Below, piece by piece: positions 1 to 8,893 of a DNA stretch of 41,713 nucleotides. The translations under genes and the position numbers were made by a program. Every line of letters begins with the position of its first letter. The stretch's first letter is position 1. The notes beneath the pieces were generated by a model. That model was not told the origin of the DNA, searched no databases, and saw only the letters and a program-made list of their open reading frames with translations. Location of the stretch: positions 1 to 41,713 of the forward strand of contig CAZCTC010000068.1 of NCBI GenBank assembly GCA_964501335.1, given 5' to 3'. This DNA is from CAZCTC01 sp964501335. Its GTDB lineage: Bacteria; Chloroflexota; Anaerolineae; B4-G1; SLSP01.

Positions 1-55
1 TCCCCCCCCTCCCGCGCGTCGCTTTTTACCGGGAAAGAATCATTTGCGGGACGCT
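1..55 (+). repeat. Hairpin-repeat family, tail only (cut by window edge)
   Basis: This is the conserved tail of the hairpin repeat that recurs through the window: a C-rich run, CCCGCGCGTCGCTTTTTACC, GGGAAA and the end motif TTGCGGGACGC. The hairpin itself would lie before base 1. The tail points toward the start of the acetyltransferase gene at 169. Confidence 0.75.
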
Positions 56-107
56 GAAAATGCCCGTTTCACGGCTCAAACAATAATAGAATTACAAGAC
101 TTGCTTC

Positions 108-136
108 TTGCAGAGAACAATGATCTAAAGTATAAT
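108..136 (+). promoter_or_regulatory. Sigma-70-type promoter for the GNAT gene at 169
   Basis: TTGCAG at 108-113 and a consensus TATAAT at 131-136 are separated by 17 bp. They lie 33 bp before the start codon and after the repeat tail, so the promoter is outside the repeat. Confidence 0.6.
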
Positions 137-168
137 CTATTTCCATAGCCATCAAAAAAGGAATCGCT

Positions 169-948
169 ATGGGAATCTCACTTGAACTGAACAAAGCCAA
201 TCGTCTATTGTTGGCCCGCCACTTCCGCACCCATCCTCGCGTCGACCTCGGCATCGACAGTGCCCTCGAAGGCCAGATGGGCGCCGCCTTCGTCGATAGC
301 CTCTACGAACCCACCGCCTTCATGATCCAACAAGGTCCCTTCTGCTACTTTGCCGGTGATCCCCTCAGCCCCGGCGGCCGGCGACTGTTACAAGACTTCC
401 CCCAATACATGCTCTTCATGCCCTCCCCGCCGGAATGGATCGCGGCCTTGCGCGATCTGCGCGGAAAACAGGTCGTCGACTTCCCCCGCTACAGCTTCTC
501 CACCGCTCACCTCTCACTCGACCACCTCGACCGCCTGCTCGAAAACCAGACCTGGATGCCCGAAATCAAAGCCCTCGACGCCGATATCCTCAATACCAGC
601 CTGCTTGAGCCCGAAGGCCCGGTCGATATCTCCTCCTTCGACTCCGTCGAAGATTTCCTCGAACGCGGCCTCGGTTACGGCATCGTCCGCAACGGCAAAT
701 TGATCGGAGCCGCCTATTCCTCCCTCGTCTGTAGTTGGGGCATCGAAGTCAGCCTCTACGTCGAGCCCGATTGGCGCCGCAAAGGCGTCGCCACCGCCCT
801 CGCCGGCCGGCTCGTCCGCGAAAGCCTCGCCCGCGGCCTCAAAGCCAACTGGGATGCCGCCAATATGGAATCCTGCCGACTCGCCGAAAAGCTCGGCTAT
901 ACTCCCGCCGGCACCTACCAGGCCTTTTACTGGGACAACGATTTGTAA
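169..948 (+). CDS. GNAT acetyltransferase, ZmaR-like
   Basis: Predicted acetyl-CoA-dependent N-acetyltransferase of 259 aa; the substrate is unknown. The C-terminal half carries the GNAT acetyl-CoA-binding loop (VEPDWRRKGVATALAGRLV, about residues 199-217), followed by a GLKANWDAANMESCRLAEKLGY segment. That last part resembles the ZmaR/zwittermicin-resistance type of GNAT (GNAT_acetyltran), where a long N-terminal half precedes the catalytic fold. A paralog with the same ending (NWECFWENEPS..LAERLGF) is at 40399-41187 on the other strand. The ATG has an AAAAAGGA ribosome site 6 nt upstream and a promoter at 108-136. The next gene starts 6 nt after the stop, so the two are probably co-transcribed. 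Acetyltransferase is secure; substrate class is not. Confidence 0.82.
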   Translation: MGISLELNKANRLLLARHFRTHPRVDLGIDSALEGQMGAAFVDSLYEPTAFMIQQGPFCYFAGDPLSPGGRRLLQDFPQYMLFMPSPPEWIAALRDLRGKQVVDFPRYSFSTAHLSLDHLDRLLENQTWMPEIKALDADILNTSLLEPEGPVDISSFDSVEDFLERGLGYGIVRNGKLIGAAYSSLVCSWGIEVSLYVEPDWRRKGVATALAGRLVRESLARGLKANWDAANMESCRLAEKLGYTPAGTYQAFYWDNDL

Positions 949-954
949 ATAACC

Positions 955-1632
955 ATGATCCGTTTATTATTTGGCTCCTACCTGAATCGCAAACCCGGTC
1001 TTTCTTTGATCTTTTTGCTCATCGCCATCTTTGCCTGCAGCGCCGGCATCATCCCCCTCTCCTTAGGCATTCCGGCCACCTGGATGCAATCCCAAACCAT
1101 CGCCAAACTCTCCCAACCCACCGCCGCCGAAGCATTGCAATTGTCGCCCGGCACCGAAGCCCTCTTCACCGTTCAACTACCAGAAACAGCTCCCACCGAA
1201 TCTCACGGCCTGGCCCTCTACCAGACCAGAATCTGGCCCCAGCCCCCCACGCCTTCATCGACCACCATGACCTCCCCCCTCGAACTGCCGGCCACCGACC
1301 AAATCACAGCCACCCTCACAGATGGCACCGCCGTCCGTCTGCAAATTCGATCCAACGCCAACTTCGCCAATGCCGAAACACTGCGCTTTGAAGAAGGCGA
1401 TCATTCCATCTCCTATATCGGCTACCGCCCCGGACAGACGCTCACCGCTCGCGGCATCTGGGAAGGACACTTCCTCATCACCGTCAAAGATCTCTATGCC
1501 GGAACACCCGCCGCCTATCTGGACTACCTCAAAAAACAACCCGGCCAGATCTTTTGTATAGGCTCGTCCTGTGGCCTCTTTGGCATCCTCTTCTGGAGCA
1601 TCGCCGGCGCCCTCCGCAAACTGGGGAAATAA
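955..1632 (+). CDS. Two-TM membrane protein of unknown function
   Basis: I do not recognise this 225-aa protein. It has a hydrophobic segment near residues 14-40 (LSLIFLLIAIFACSAG), an approximately 150-aa soluble stretch rich in T, P and A, and a second hydrophobic segment near 195-220 (IFCIGSSCGLFGILFWSIAG) followed by a short basic tail. The order TM, soluble domain with GYRPGQ and ARGIWEG, TM recalls GIDE-type proteins, but that is only a shape match. It starts 6 nt after the GNAT gene without its own obvious Shine-Dalgarno, suggesting translational coupling. No catalytic motif is visible. Confidence 0.65.
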   Translation: MIRLLFGSYLNRKPGLSLIFLLIAIFACSAGIIPLSLGIPATWMQSQTIAKLSQPTAAEALQLSPGTEALFTVQLPETAPTESHGLALYQTRIWPQPPTPSSTTMTSPLELPATDQITATLTDGTAVRLQIRSNANFANAETLRFEEGDHSISYIGYRPGQTLTARGIWEGHFLITVKDLYAGTPAAYLDYLKKQPGQIFCIGSSCGLFGILFWSIAGALRKLGK

Positions 1633-1664
1633 TACATAGCAAACCCTTTGCAACAGCAATTAAC

Positions 1665-1800
1665 AGAAAAGAGGCAAAGAAAAAGTCCCTTTGTTCGCGC
1701 GCTTTCTGAAGCGCGCGAACAAATAAATAAAAAACTCTCTCCCCCCATCCCGCGCGTCGCATCTTACCAGGAAAATACCCTGGGCGGAACATCAAATCTC
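1665..1800 (+). repeat. Hairpin-repeat copy (stem 1690-1723)
   Basis: A perfect 15-bp stem (1690-1704 with 1709-1723; core TTCGCGCGCTT) with loop TCTG is followed by AAATAAATAAAAAACTCTC, a C-run and the CCCGCGCGTCGC tail. It lies between converging genes, where it could also stop transcripts, but no strict U-tract follows on the plus strand. Confidence 0.85.
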
Positions 1801-1837
1801 GATCGTACTATCCGCCGAAAGGCACCCCGCACTACAC

Positions 1838-1965
1838 CAGAAGAAGAAAAAGCCCATTTGTTCGCGCGCTTTCTAAAACGCGCGAACAAATAAATAAAAA
1901 ACTCTCTCCCCCCATCCCGCGCGTCGTATCTTACCAGGAAAACACCTGATGCGGGACGCTAAAAG
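1838..1965 (+). repeat. Hairpin-repeat copy (stem 1856-1891)
   Basis: Second tandem copy in the same orientation. The stem is ATTTGTTCGCGCG paired with CGCGCGAACAAAT; near the loop AAG of the neighbouring copy has become AAA, which breaks one pair. The prefix AAAAAGCCC and the tail with end motif GATGCGGGACGC are both present. Confidence 0.85.
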
Positions 1966-1982
1966 GCAAAGAAAAACAAAAA

Positions 1983-4900
1983 CTACCGATATAACCACAC
2001 CTTCAACATCGACAACAACCGATCCACATCCACCGGTTTAGAAAGGTAATCATTCGCCCCGGCCGCCAGACACCGTTCCGCATCCCCCTTCATCGCCTTC
2101 GCCGTCAACGCAATAATCGGCAAACGATAGAACTGCGGCAACTGCCGAATCCTTGCCATCGCCTCAAACCCATCCATCTCCGGCATCATAATATCCATCA
2201 ACACAATATCATACTCCGGCGTCCCCCCCTCCAACATCTCCAAGGCCTTCAATCCGTTCCGCGCAATCGAAACCTTCAATCCCTTATCGCCCAACACCTT
2301 CGAAAGCGCAAAAGTATTGCGTAAATCATCATCCACCAACAGCACCCGCTTCCCGGCCAGCGCCCCCGCCCCCGCAGCCAGATTCCCCGTCCCCTCCAAC
2401 TGCGTCTCCGGCATCCGCCGCACCACCTGATGCAAAAAGAGTGCCGTCTCATCTCGCAGCCGCTCCGGTGATTTCAACCCCTTCACAATCACACTTGTGG
2501 TATAGTTCATCAGCTCTGCATTTTCCTCTTCGGTCAAGGCCCGCCCGGTATAAACGATAATCGGAAACCGCGCGATCTTCATATCGTTATAGATCCGCCG
2601 CAACAGCTCAAAGCCGCTCATATCCGGCAGACTCAGATCCAGAATCATACAATCCACCGGCTGCCGCCCCAGCAACTCCAGCGTCGCCAGCCCCGAGCCC
2701 GCTTCATAGATCTGCACATTGTCCGCCGCCAGCAACTGCTGCACACTGCGCCTTAGATCCGGATCATCTTCCACCAACAACAACGTTTTCAAATCCCGAT
2801 GGATAAATTGCCCCAACTTCTGGAACGCACTCTCCAGATCATTCCGCGTCAACGGTTTGGTCAAAAACCCTACCGCCCCCATCTTATAAGCCTCCGGACT
2901 TTCTTCACTGGCCGAAACAATATGCACCGGAATCGACCGGGTTGCCTCATCGTTTTTAAGCGTTTCCAACACACTCCACCCGTTCATCTTCGGCAACCCC
3001 AGATCCAGAATAATCCCTGCCGGTCGATAACTCCGCGCCAGTTGCACACCCACCTCCCCATCTCCCGCCGTCAGACATTTGAAATCCCGGGTATGCGCAT
3101 ACTCACACACAATCTGCGCAAAAACAGGATCGTCCTCCACAATCAACAACACCTTATCCTCCGGCCGCAGAGATTCCCGATCATCCTGCACCTTAACCTC
3201 CGGCAAAACCACCGACGTCGCCTCGACCGCCGGGCTCGACGCCACCGGAGCCACAACTTCTACCACAGCTTCCCCCTCAGGCAGGATCAACGGCAAATAA
3301 AAAGTAAACTGGCTGCCCTTCCCATGCTCGCTCTCCAGAGTGATCCGTCCGCCCATCCGTTCCGCCAGCTCCCGCGAAATCGCCAGCCCCAGCCCCGTGC
3401 CCCCATACTTCCGACTCGTACTCCCATCAGCCTGTTGAAAAGCCACAAAAAGCGTCTTCTGCTGCTCCAGCGTCATCCCAATCCCGGTATCGCTCACCCG
3501 AAAAACCACTTCCTTCTCCGACTTGCCATCCGCCTGGAAAATCTCCAGCCGCACCGCCCCCTGCTCGGTAAACTTAAAGGCATTGGAAAGCAAATTCTTC
3601 AGAATCTGCTCCACTCGCTGCCGATCGATCACCACATGCTCCGGCAACGCCTCATCCAACCCAATCGGAAATTCCAGCCGGCGCTCCGCTGCAATCGGCG
3701 TGAACTGCACCCGCATCGAATAGACCAGATCGCTCAACGGCGTCGGCTCGAAATGGAAATTCAGCTTCCCGGCTTCCACTTTGGAAAGATCCAGAATATC
3801 GTTGATCAACTTCAACAGATCGCTGCCGCTGTTATAGATAATGCGCGCCGACTCGACCTGTTCTTCCGTCAAATTGTGCGTCTCATTGTCGGCCAGAATC
3901 CGCGCCAGGATCAACAGACTGTTCAACGGCGTCCGTAATTCATGCGACATATTCGCCAAAAATTCCGATTTGTACTTATTGGCCTGCGCCAGCTCAGCCG
4001 CCTGTTTCTCCAGCTCCTGCTGAGCCCCCTTCAAATCGCGGTTCTGTTGATCCAGCGTCGTCTGCTTTTCCTGCAACTCCCCGGTCGTCAATTCCAACGC
4101 CCGCGCCTTTTCCTCCAGCTGCACATTGGCCTTCTCCAGTTCCAGCTGCTTCTCCCGCAACCGCATCTCCGACCGCCGCAGCACCTCCGCCTGATCTTCC
4201 AGCTCCAGGTTGGCCGAACGTAATTTCTCCTCCCGCGCCTGCAATTCCATCGCCTGCCGCCGCGTCTCAGAGAGCAACTCATCAATTCGCGTCCGCGTCA
4301 GGGCCGTATTAAAGGCAATCGCAATATTTTCCAGCGCCACTCCCAGAAAATCCAGCTGCTGCGCACTAAAACATTTCAGCCCCCCCAGCTCCACCACCCC
4401 GATGACCTGATTTTCAAAGACAAAGGGAGCCGCCACCAGACAGCGCGGCGACACATCCAGCAACCCGGTAAAAATCCCCAGATAACCTTCCGGAACTTCG
4501 TGGAGCACTACCATATGCTTTTCCAACGCCGCCTGCCCCACCAACCCTTCCCCCAATTTAAAATGGTTGGAAAGCCGCTTGCGATGGGTATACGCCTGGC
4601 TCGCCAGCATCTGCAACCCGTCGCCTTCCCGCAAGAAGATCGCTCCCACCGGCACTTCCATATAAGAACAGAGCTGCCACAACACATTCGTCGCCAGCGC
4701 CGATAAATTCGGCTCTCCCCGCAAATGCTGATTCAACTGCTCCTGCCCTGCCACCTGCCACATCCGCGCTTCCAACGCCCGCCGCGCAATCTCCGCCTCC
4801 ATCCGGGCCTGTTCTGCGCTCTGTGTGCGCTCCAACACCTCATCCCGCAACTTATCCCGCGCCCCCTGCAATTCCCTGGCCAGCTCTCGGCTCTGGTTTA

Positions 4901-5474
4901 ACAGTCGTTCCAGATGCGAAATAAAATAATCCAACCCGATAATCACATATACAGCCAGAATAATCAGCACCGCAATGTTGTTGACCCAATACCATCCCAC
5001 CGTTGAGTCAGTCGCCTGAAGGGGTCTCAACCAACCATAAGAAAAATTCACCGCAAACAGCACCAGCGTCACAATCACCACCCCAAGTACGATCATCCCG
5101 CTCCGCCGGCCCCAAAACAACGTCGCCGAAAGAACGAGCATCAACATATAGACAGCGCCTAATCCCCCCCGACCTTCCATGTAAAAACTGAAGAGGCCGG
5201 CCGCGTAAATGGCAAGCAAAAACAGACCGGATTGCACAGAATAGGAAACCCCTGGTGCAAAAGCCCCCACCATAATAATTCCCAGGAACACCAGATATAC
5301 AGGAATTAAATACGCCATTCCTCCGGTCACAGAATAGTAGCTGACCAAAACAACCACCAGGGTTGTCAGGATAGCCGCAACGCGAAGGGTCCTGCGAATT
5401 AATACCTGCCGCCAGGAACTTGCATCTTCCTTAAAGATAAGATCAACCGGTTTGGGATCTGGATATAAAGCCAT
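1983..5474 (-). CDS. Membrane GAF hybrid histidine kinase with three receiver domains
   Basis: Hybrid sensor kinase of 1163 aa. Residues 25-185 hold several membrane segments, 190-250 are helical, and 250-395 form a GAF domain (VPVGAIFLREGDG, GEGLVGQ). A long coiled coil runs 398-500. HisKA has H511 in FLANMSHELRTPL, and the HATPase domain has N box NLLSNAFKF (627-635), G1 DTGIG (662-666) and G2 GGTGLGLAI (691-699). Three receiver domains follow: REC1 about 773-890 (D824, K873), REC2 about 897-1017 (D946, K998) and REC3 about 1042-1163 (D1094, K1147). There is no HPt domain, so the final phosphate acceptor is elsewhere. Last gene of an operon with two GAF proteins, beginning 2 nt after the stop of the previous gene. 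AGGTAGGT precedes the ATG. The signal is unknown. Confidence 0.95.
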   Translation of the reverse strand: MALYPDPKPVDLIFKEDASSWRQVLIRRTLRVAAILTTLVVVLVSYYSVTGGMAYLIPVYLVFLGIIMVGAFAPGVSYSVQSGLFLLAIYAAGLFSFYMEGRGGLGAVYMLMLVLSATLFWGRRSGMIVLGVVIVTLVLFAVNFSYGWLRPLQATDSTVGWYWVNNIAVLIILAVYVIIGLDYFISHLERLLNQSRELARELQGARDKLRDEVLERTQSAEQARMEAEIARRALEARMWQVAGQEQLNQHLRGEPNLSALATNVLWQLCSYMEVPVGAIFLREGDGLQMLASQAYTHRKRLSNHFKLGEGLVGQAALEKHMVVLHEVPEGYLGIFTGLLDVSPRCLVAAPFVFENQVIGVVELGGLKCFSAQQLDFLGVALENIAIAFNTALTRTRIDELLSETRRQAMELQAREEKLRSANLELEDQAEVLRRSEMRLREKQLELEKANVQLEEKARALELTTGELQEKQTTLDQQNRDLKGAQQELEKQAAELAQANKYKSEFLANMSHELRTPLNSLLILARILADNETHNLTEEQVESARIIYNSGSDLLKLINDILDLSKVEAGKLNFHFEPTPLSDLVYSMRVQFTPIAAERRLEFPIGLDEALPEHVVIDRQRVEQILKNLLSNAFKFTEQGAVRLEIFQADGKSEKEVVFRVSDTGIGMTLEQQKTLFVAFQQADGSTSRKYGGTGLGLAISRELAERMGGRITLESEHGKGSQFTFYLPLILPEGEAVVEVVAPVASSPAVEATSVVLPEVKVQDDRESLRPEDKVLLIVEDDPVFAQIVCEYAHTRDFKCLTAGDGEVGVQLARSYRPAGIILDLGLPKMNGWSVLETLKNDEATRSIPVHIVSASEESPEAYKMGAVGFLTKPLTRNDLESAFQKLGQFIHRDLKTLLLVEDDPDLRRSVQQLLAADNVQIYEAGSGLATLELLGRQPVDCMILDLSLPDMSGFELLRRIYNDMKIARFPIIVYTGRALTEEENAELMNYTTSVIVKGLKSPERLRDETALFLHQVVRRMPETQLEGTGNLAAGAGALAGKRVLLVDDDLRNTFALSKVLGDKGLKVSIARNGLKALEMLEGGTPEYDIVLMDIMMPEMDGFEAMARIRQLPQFYRLPIIALTAKAMKGDAERCLAAGANDYLSKPVDVDRLLSMLKVWLYR

Positions 5475-5476
5475 AC

Positions 5477-6838
5477 CTACCTCTGCAACCTGTCCAGGGT
5501 AATCGATTCCATCCGCTTCTGTTGAGCCCGCAAACTCTCCGTCTGCGCCGACAATTCTTCATTCGCCGCCCGTAATTCTTCTTCCTGTGCCTGCAATTCT
5601 TCTGCCTGGCGCTGCGTCTTTTCCAACAACTCCTTGATCCGCAGCTGCGCCAGAACCGTCGCCAGCCCCGCCGCCAGCCGGCTCAAAGCCGGTTCCAGAA
5701 ACAATTCCTGCCGTTCAGAGAAAGCCTGAAGATGGCCCAACTCCACCACTCCCAAAAGCGCCCCCTCCACCGTCAAAGGATAAAGAGCGATTAAATGAAC
5801 GGCGATTTCCCCAAAGGAAGACTTGAGCACCAGAGGTGGATCGCTCATCGTTAATGAACGGGGACGCAAATCCGTGGCCACCTGACCGATCACCCCTTCC
5901 TGGATGGGAATCTTCCGCGTTGATTCCCCTACATCTGAAACCCCATAAGTCCCCATCAATCGCAAAGACTGCGTCTCTTTCTCATACAGATAGAACATCC
6001 CCACCGCTATTTCCGTATAGGAGCACAAAAATTGTAAGGACTGCCGCGCAAATTCCGCCGGCTCCAGCTCTCGCCCCAACACATCACTGAACTGCGACAG
6101 CCCTGTAATCTGCCACATCTGGTTCTGCAAGGCGGCATGGGCAATCTCCACCCGCCGGCGCGCCTCTTCCGCCACCTGCGTCCGCTGCGCCACCTGTTCT
6201 TCCAGAGAAGCCCGAATCTTCTCCAGCTCTCGATTGTTCTCCAACGCCTGTTGCTCATTGATGGTCGCCTGATGCAAAGCATGGTCCAATCCATGATGAA
6301 ACAGAAACATCAAAGCTCCCACCACCAGGAAAATTTGCGAAGAAATCCCAAATGTAATCACCGGCTGCAAGATGCTTGAATCCGGATGAATATATCCCTG
6401 CATTTCCAACACAAAGACAGCCACTCCGGCAATCAAACTCAAACCGGTAAAAAACCAGATTCCACGCGACTGCAACAGCACCCCGGCCAGAACAATCACT
6501 TCGACATATAGAAAATACCCGACCCCACTCGTCCCACCAAAATTGAAAATGATAAAAGTCACCAATCCCCATAAAAAAGAGATAAAGACGATCGCAACCA
6601 GCCGCACTCGCCCCGAACGCAACAACCCCAACAACAAGGAAATAACGACCGAAACCACAACGGTGGCCAGGACTGAAACTGTCAGATTCACACCCGAAAT
6701 AAAGAAAAAGCCCACACTGCGCAGAATCTCCACTCCCAACAAAGCCCATAAAATCACATTCAGCAGCATGGCAGCAAAAGACTGCTTTTCGTCAGCCAAT
6801 ACCGGCGGAGCAAATACTTTCTTCAAAAATGTCACCAT
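5477..6838 (-). CDS. Membrane GAF sensor protein without kinase domain
   Basis: 453 aa: about six hydrophobic segments in residues 20-185, a helical linker (190-250), a GAF domain (about 255-395, with IAVGMFYLYEKE and EGVIGQ), and a C-terminal coiled coil rich in E, Q and L (AEELQAQEEELRAANEELSA). In hybrid kinases this coiled coil leads directly into HisKA. Here the protein stops there, with no H box, ATPase or receiver. The same layout occurs in its neighbours at 6842-8182 and 1983-5474. GGGAGAG lies 7 nt before the ATG, and the genes are 2-3 nt apart, so they are one operon. Inferred role: a sensory partner that pairs by coiled coil with the kinase encoded next. A decayed kinase is less likely because the ending is clean and shared by two genes. 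Confidence 0.85.
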   Translation of the reverse strand: MVTFLKKVFAPPVLADEKQSFAAMLLNVILWALLGVEILRSVGFFFISGVNLTVSVLATVVVSVVISLLLGLLRSGRVRLVAIVFISFLWGLVTFIIFNFGGTSGVGYFLYVEVIVLAGVLLQSRGIWFFTGLSLIAGVAVFVLEMQGYIHPDSSILQPVITFGISSQIFLVVGALMFLFHHGLDHALHQATINEQQALENNRELEKIRASLEEQVAQRTQVAEEARRRVEIAHAALQNQMWQITGLSQFSDVLGRELEPAEFARQSLQFLCSYTEIAVGMFYLYEKETQSLRLMGTYGVSDVGESTRKIPIQEGVIGQVATDLRPRSLTMSDPPLVLKSSFGEIAVHLIALYPLTVEGALLGVVELGHLQAFSERQELFLEPALSRLAAGLATVLAQLRIKELLEKTQRQAEELQAQEEELRAANEELSAQTESLRAQQKRMESITLDRLQR

Positions 6839-6841
6839 AGC

Positions 6842-8182
6842 TTACTCTCCCTTAGCTCCCCCTACCACCCGGGAAATATGCTCCCGCAAGGATTCCGTCT
6901 GCGCTTCTAATTCTTCATTCGTCGCTCGCAATTCCTCTTCCTGTGCCTGCAATTCTTCGGCCTGCCGCCGGGTTTCTTCCAACAATTGACGAATCCGGGC
7001 CCGATTTTCCGCCACATTAAAGGCAATTGACAGATCTTCCAACATCCCTTCGACAAACTTCTTCTTCAGCGGTGTAAATTCCTTCAACGCTCCCAATTCC
7101 ACCACCCCACATACCTCTCCGCCTTGAAAGAACGGCGCCGCCAGAATAAAACGCGGCCGGGTATAACCCAATCCTGAAGCAATGGTAAATTGCGTCGATT
7201 CCAGATTGTCCAGTTGCCGCATCTGCTGATCGACCATTACCTGTCCCACAATCCCTTCTCCCACCGCAAAACAAAGAGGATGAGTCGGCTCCGGCGTATA
7301 AGCATAACGTCCGGTCAATCGCATCCCATCGCCTTCTCGCAAATAAAGCGCCCCGACCTCAATTTCCATATAATGGCACACCTGCCGAATAGCCCGATCC
7401 GCCAATACTGAAATCTCCAGCTCCTCGCGCAACACATCCGAGAGCAACGCATGGCCGGTAACCAGCCAGAGTTGATCCTGTAACTGCACTGTGGCTTTTT
7501 CAGCTTCCTGTCGTGCAGCATCAGCCGTCCTCGTCCGTTCCGCCACCTGATCTTCCAACCCGGCGCGCTCGCCTTGCAATGTCAAGGCCAGAATCCGCGA
7601 CTCTTTCAACGCCTTCGTCAACCGCACCATCAGAGCATTCTGGCTGTAAAGGACAACCGCCCCGATCAAAAGAAAAATAGCGCCATACAACACCCAGCTC
7701 TGCCAATGATCGTTAAATATATACGAACGCACCGGCACAATCACCCCCGAGGAAAACCCCCATCCCAACACCGCAATCAACCCCATCACAAAAAAGGTCA
7801 TCACCATACTGCCGCGCCTCTCCAGATAGAGCGCCGCCAGCACCCAGCTGCCGAATAGAAAGAGGGAACTCTCCCCATTAATCCCAAAAAGATAAGAATT
7901 ATAGCTGCCTACTAACGCAAAGAGGCCGATAATCGCACTGATCTGAGTCCGATGCGGAAGTTTCGGCCAGAAAGCCGCCAGCAACACCACCCCATAGATC
8001 ACGCCCCGAAAAACAGCCTGAGTGTAGTCCCCTTCCGTAACAGCCTGATAAACCGCCACGGCAGCGACAATCGCCGCCAGAATAACCGACGCGCGGACAA
8101 TCAGCCGCACCTGCTGGGCTCGCCATGCCTCAATCTCCTGTTTGACTTCCACCTCGGGGATCACAGATTCTGCATTCTTCAT
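6842..8182 (-). CDS. Membrane GAF sensor protein without kinase domain (first of operon)
   Basis: 446 aa with the same plan as the next gene: membrane segments at about 25-48, 55-75, 80-100, 105-120, 125-145 and 160-180, a helical linker with ERTRTADAARQEAEKA (about 215-230), GAF at about 250-395 (MEIEVGALYLREGDGM, GEGIVGQ), then the coiled coil ELQAQEEELRATNEELEAQ and a short tail. GAF motifs closely match those of the hybrid kinase two genes on, so the three look like products of duplication. There is no HisKA or HATPase domain. AGGGAGC precedes the ATG. The 710-bp region upstream holds hairpin repeats only, so the promoter must lie between about 8183 and 8370; I could not fix it. Confidence 0.85.
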   Translation of the reverse strand: MKNAESVIPEVEVKQEIEAWRAQQVRLIVRASVILAAIVAAVAVYQAVTEGDYTQAVFRGVIYGVVLLAAFWPKLPHRTQISAIIGLFALVGSYNSYLFGINGESSLFLFGSWVLAALYLERRGSMVMTFFVMGLIAVLGWGFSSGVIVPVRSYIFNDHWQSWVLYGAIFLLIGAVVLYSQNALMVRLTKALKESRILALTLQGERAGLEDQVAERTRTADAARQEAEKATVQLQDQLWLVTGHALLSDVLREELEISVLADRAIRQVCHYMEIEVGALYLREGDGMRLTGRYAYTPEPTHPLCFAVGEGIVGQVMVDQQMRQLDNLESTQFTIASGLGYTRPRFILAAPFFQGGEVCGVVELGALKEFTPLKKKFVEGMLEDLSIAFNVAENRARIRQLLEETRRQAEELQAQEEELRATNEELEAQTESLREHISRVVGGAKGE

Positions 8183-8371
8183 TGGTTGCTCCCTGATTCC
8201 GATTCCAAACTAATCAATCGAGGTAATAAGATAAGTTAGTTGCTCTTAACTTCAATTTTACGAAGATTTCCAAAAAGAGGTAGAGCCCCACCCTCAAAGA
8301 AGCAAAGCCGGGCTCCAAAGAAACGTGGTCACCCAACAAAATTACTCCCAAGAAAAGAAGAAAAAGAACGA

Positions 8372-8510
8372 CCGGTACGATTAATCGGGAAAAAAGCCTA
8401 TAGTTTCGGCGGCTTTCTGAAGCCGCCGAAACTATAAATAGAAATAACTCTCTTCCCCTATCCAGCGCGTCGTTTTTTATTCGGAAAGCACCTATCGCGG
8501 GACGCAAAAA
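8372..8510 (+). repeat. Hairpin-repeat copy (stem 8399-8436)
   Basis: A perfect 17-bp stem (8399-8415 with 8420-8436; core AGTTTCGGCGGCTT), loop TCTG. The prefix GGGAAAAAAGCC and the tail CAGCGCGTCGTTTTTTATT..GCGGGACGC are present. The stem differs from most copies (CGGCGGC in place of CGCGCGC) yet pairs perfectly. Part of a 710-bp gene-free stretch that holds only repeats. Confidence 0.85.
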
Positions 8511-8534
8511 ATGTCTTTAATCCACACACCTCAA

Positions 8535-8640
8535 CAACCGCACAGGTCGGGAAAGAAAAAGCCTATTTTTTCGCGCGCCGTCTCCGGCGCGCGAAAAAAT
8601 AAACAAAAATAACTCTCCTTGCGAGACGCTACAAGACCGG
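8535..8640 (+). repeat. Hairpin-repeat copy with shortened tail (stem 8565-8600)
   Basis: A perfect 16-bp stem (8565-8580 with 8585-8600; core TTTCGCGCGCCG), loop TCTC. The prefix begins with CCGCACAGGTC. The middle of the tail is missing: ACTCTCC is joined directly to TTGCGAGACGC. An arm CTTAAGTTTCTTAATATG (8660-8677) follows; it matches inverted arms around another copy at 32887-33103. Confidence 0.8.
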
Positions 8641-8688
8641 AGCCGTACAGGCGCAGTACCTTAAGTTTCTTAATATGCCATCCCGCCC

Positions 8689-8808
8689 CCTCCTTTTCTC
8701 CCGCAAGCGGAAGAAAAGGAGGGAATATTAACTGCATTTTGGGCGCGCTGCAAAGCAGCGCGCCCAAAATGCTTAATTATCCCCCCTTTCCCTCGGGGGA
8801 AAGGGGGG
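8689..8808. repeat. Three consecutive hairpins
   Basis: Three inverted repeats stand in a row: 8689-8699 with 8712-8722 (CCTCCTTTTCT arms), 8734-8751 with 8755-8772 (18 perfect pairs, 3-nt loop, core TTTTGGGCGCGCTGC), and 8781-8792 with 8797-8808 (CCCCCCTTTCCC arms). The middle one resembles the hairpin-repeat stems but has no conserved tail. They follow the 3' end of the ABC1 kinase gene (minus strand) and may act in termination. Confidence 0.7.
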
Positions 8809-8893
8809 GAGGGGGAATAGGGGGAATCAAAAGGCGCCCTTTGGCAATTTTATTTAGCGACCCCAGTGAACTACAACGATTCTATTCAGACAA

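Noticed and set aside
1648..1893. Short frames across the hairpin repeats as genes
   Set aside because: Such frames (also at 8214, 8619, 27555, 32830, 41242) consist of repeat sequence and have no initiation signals or protein similarity.
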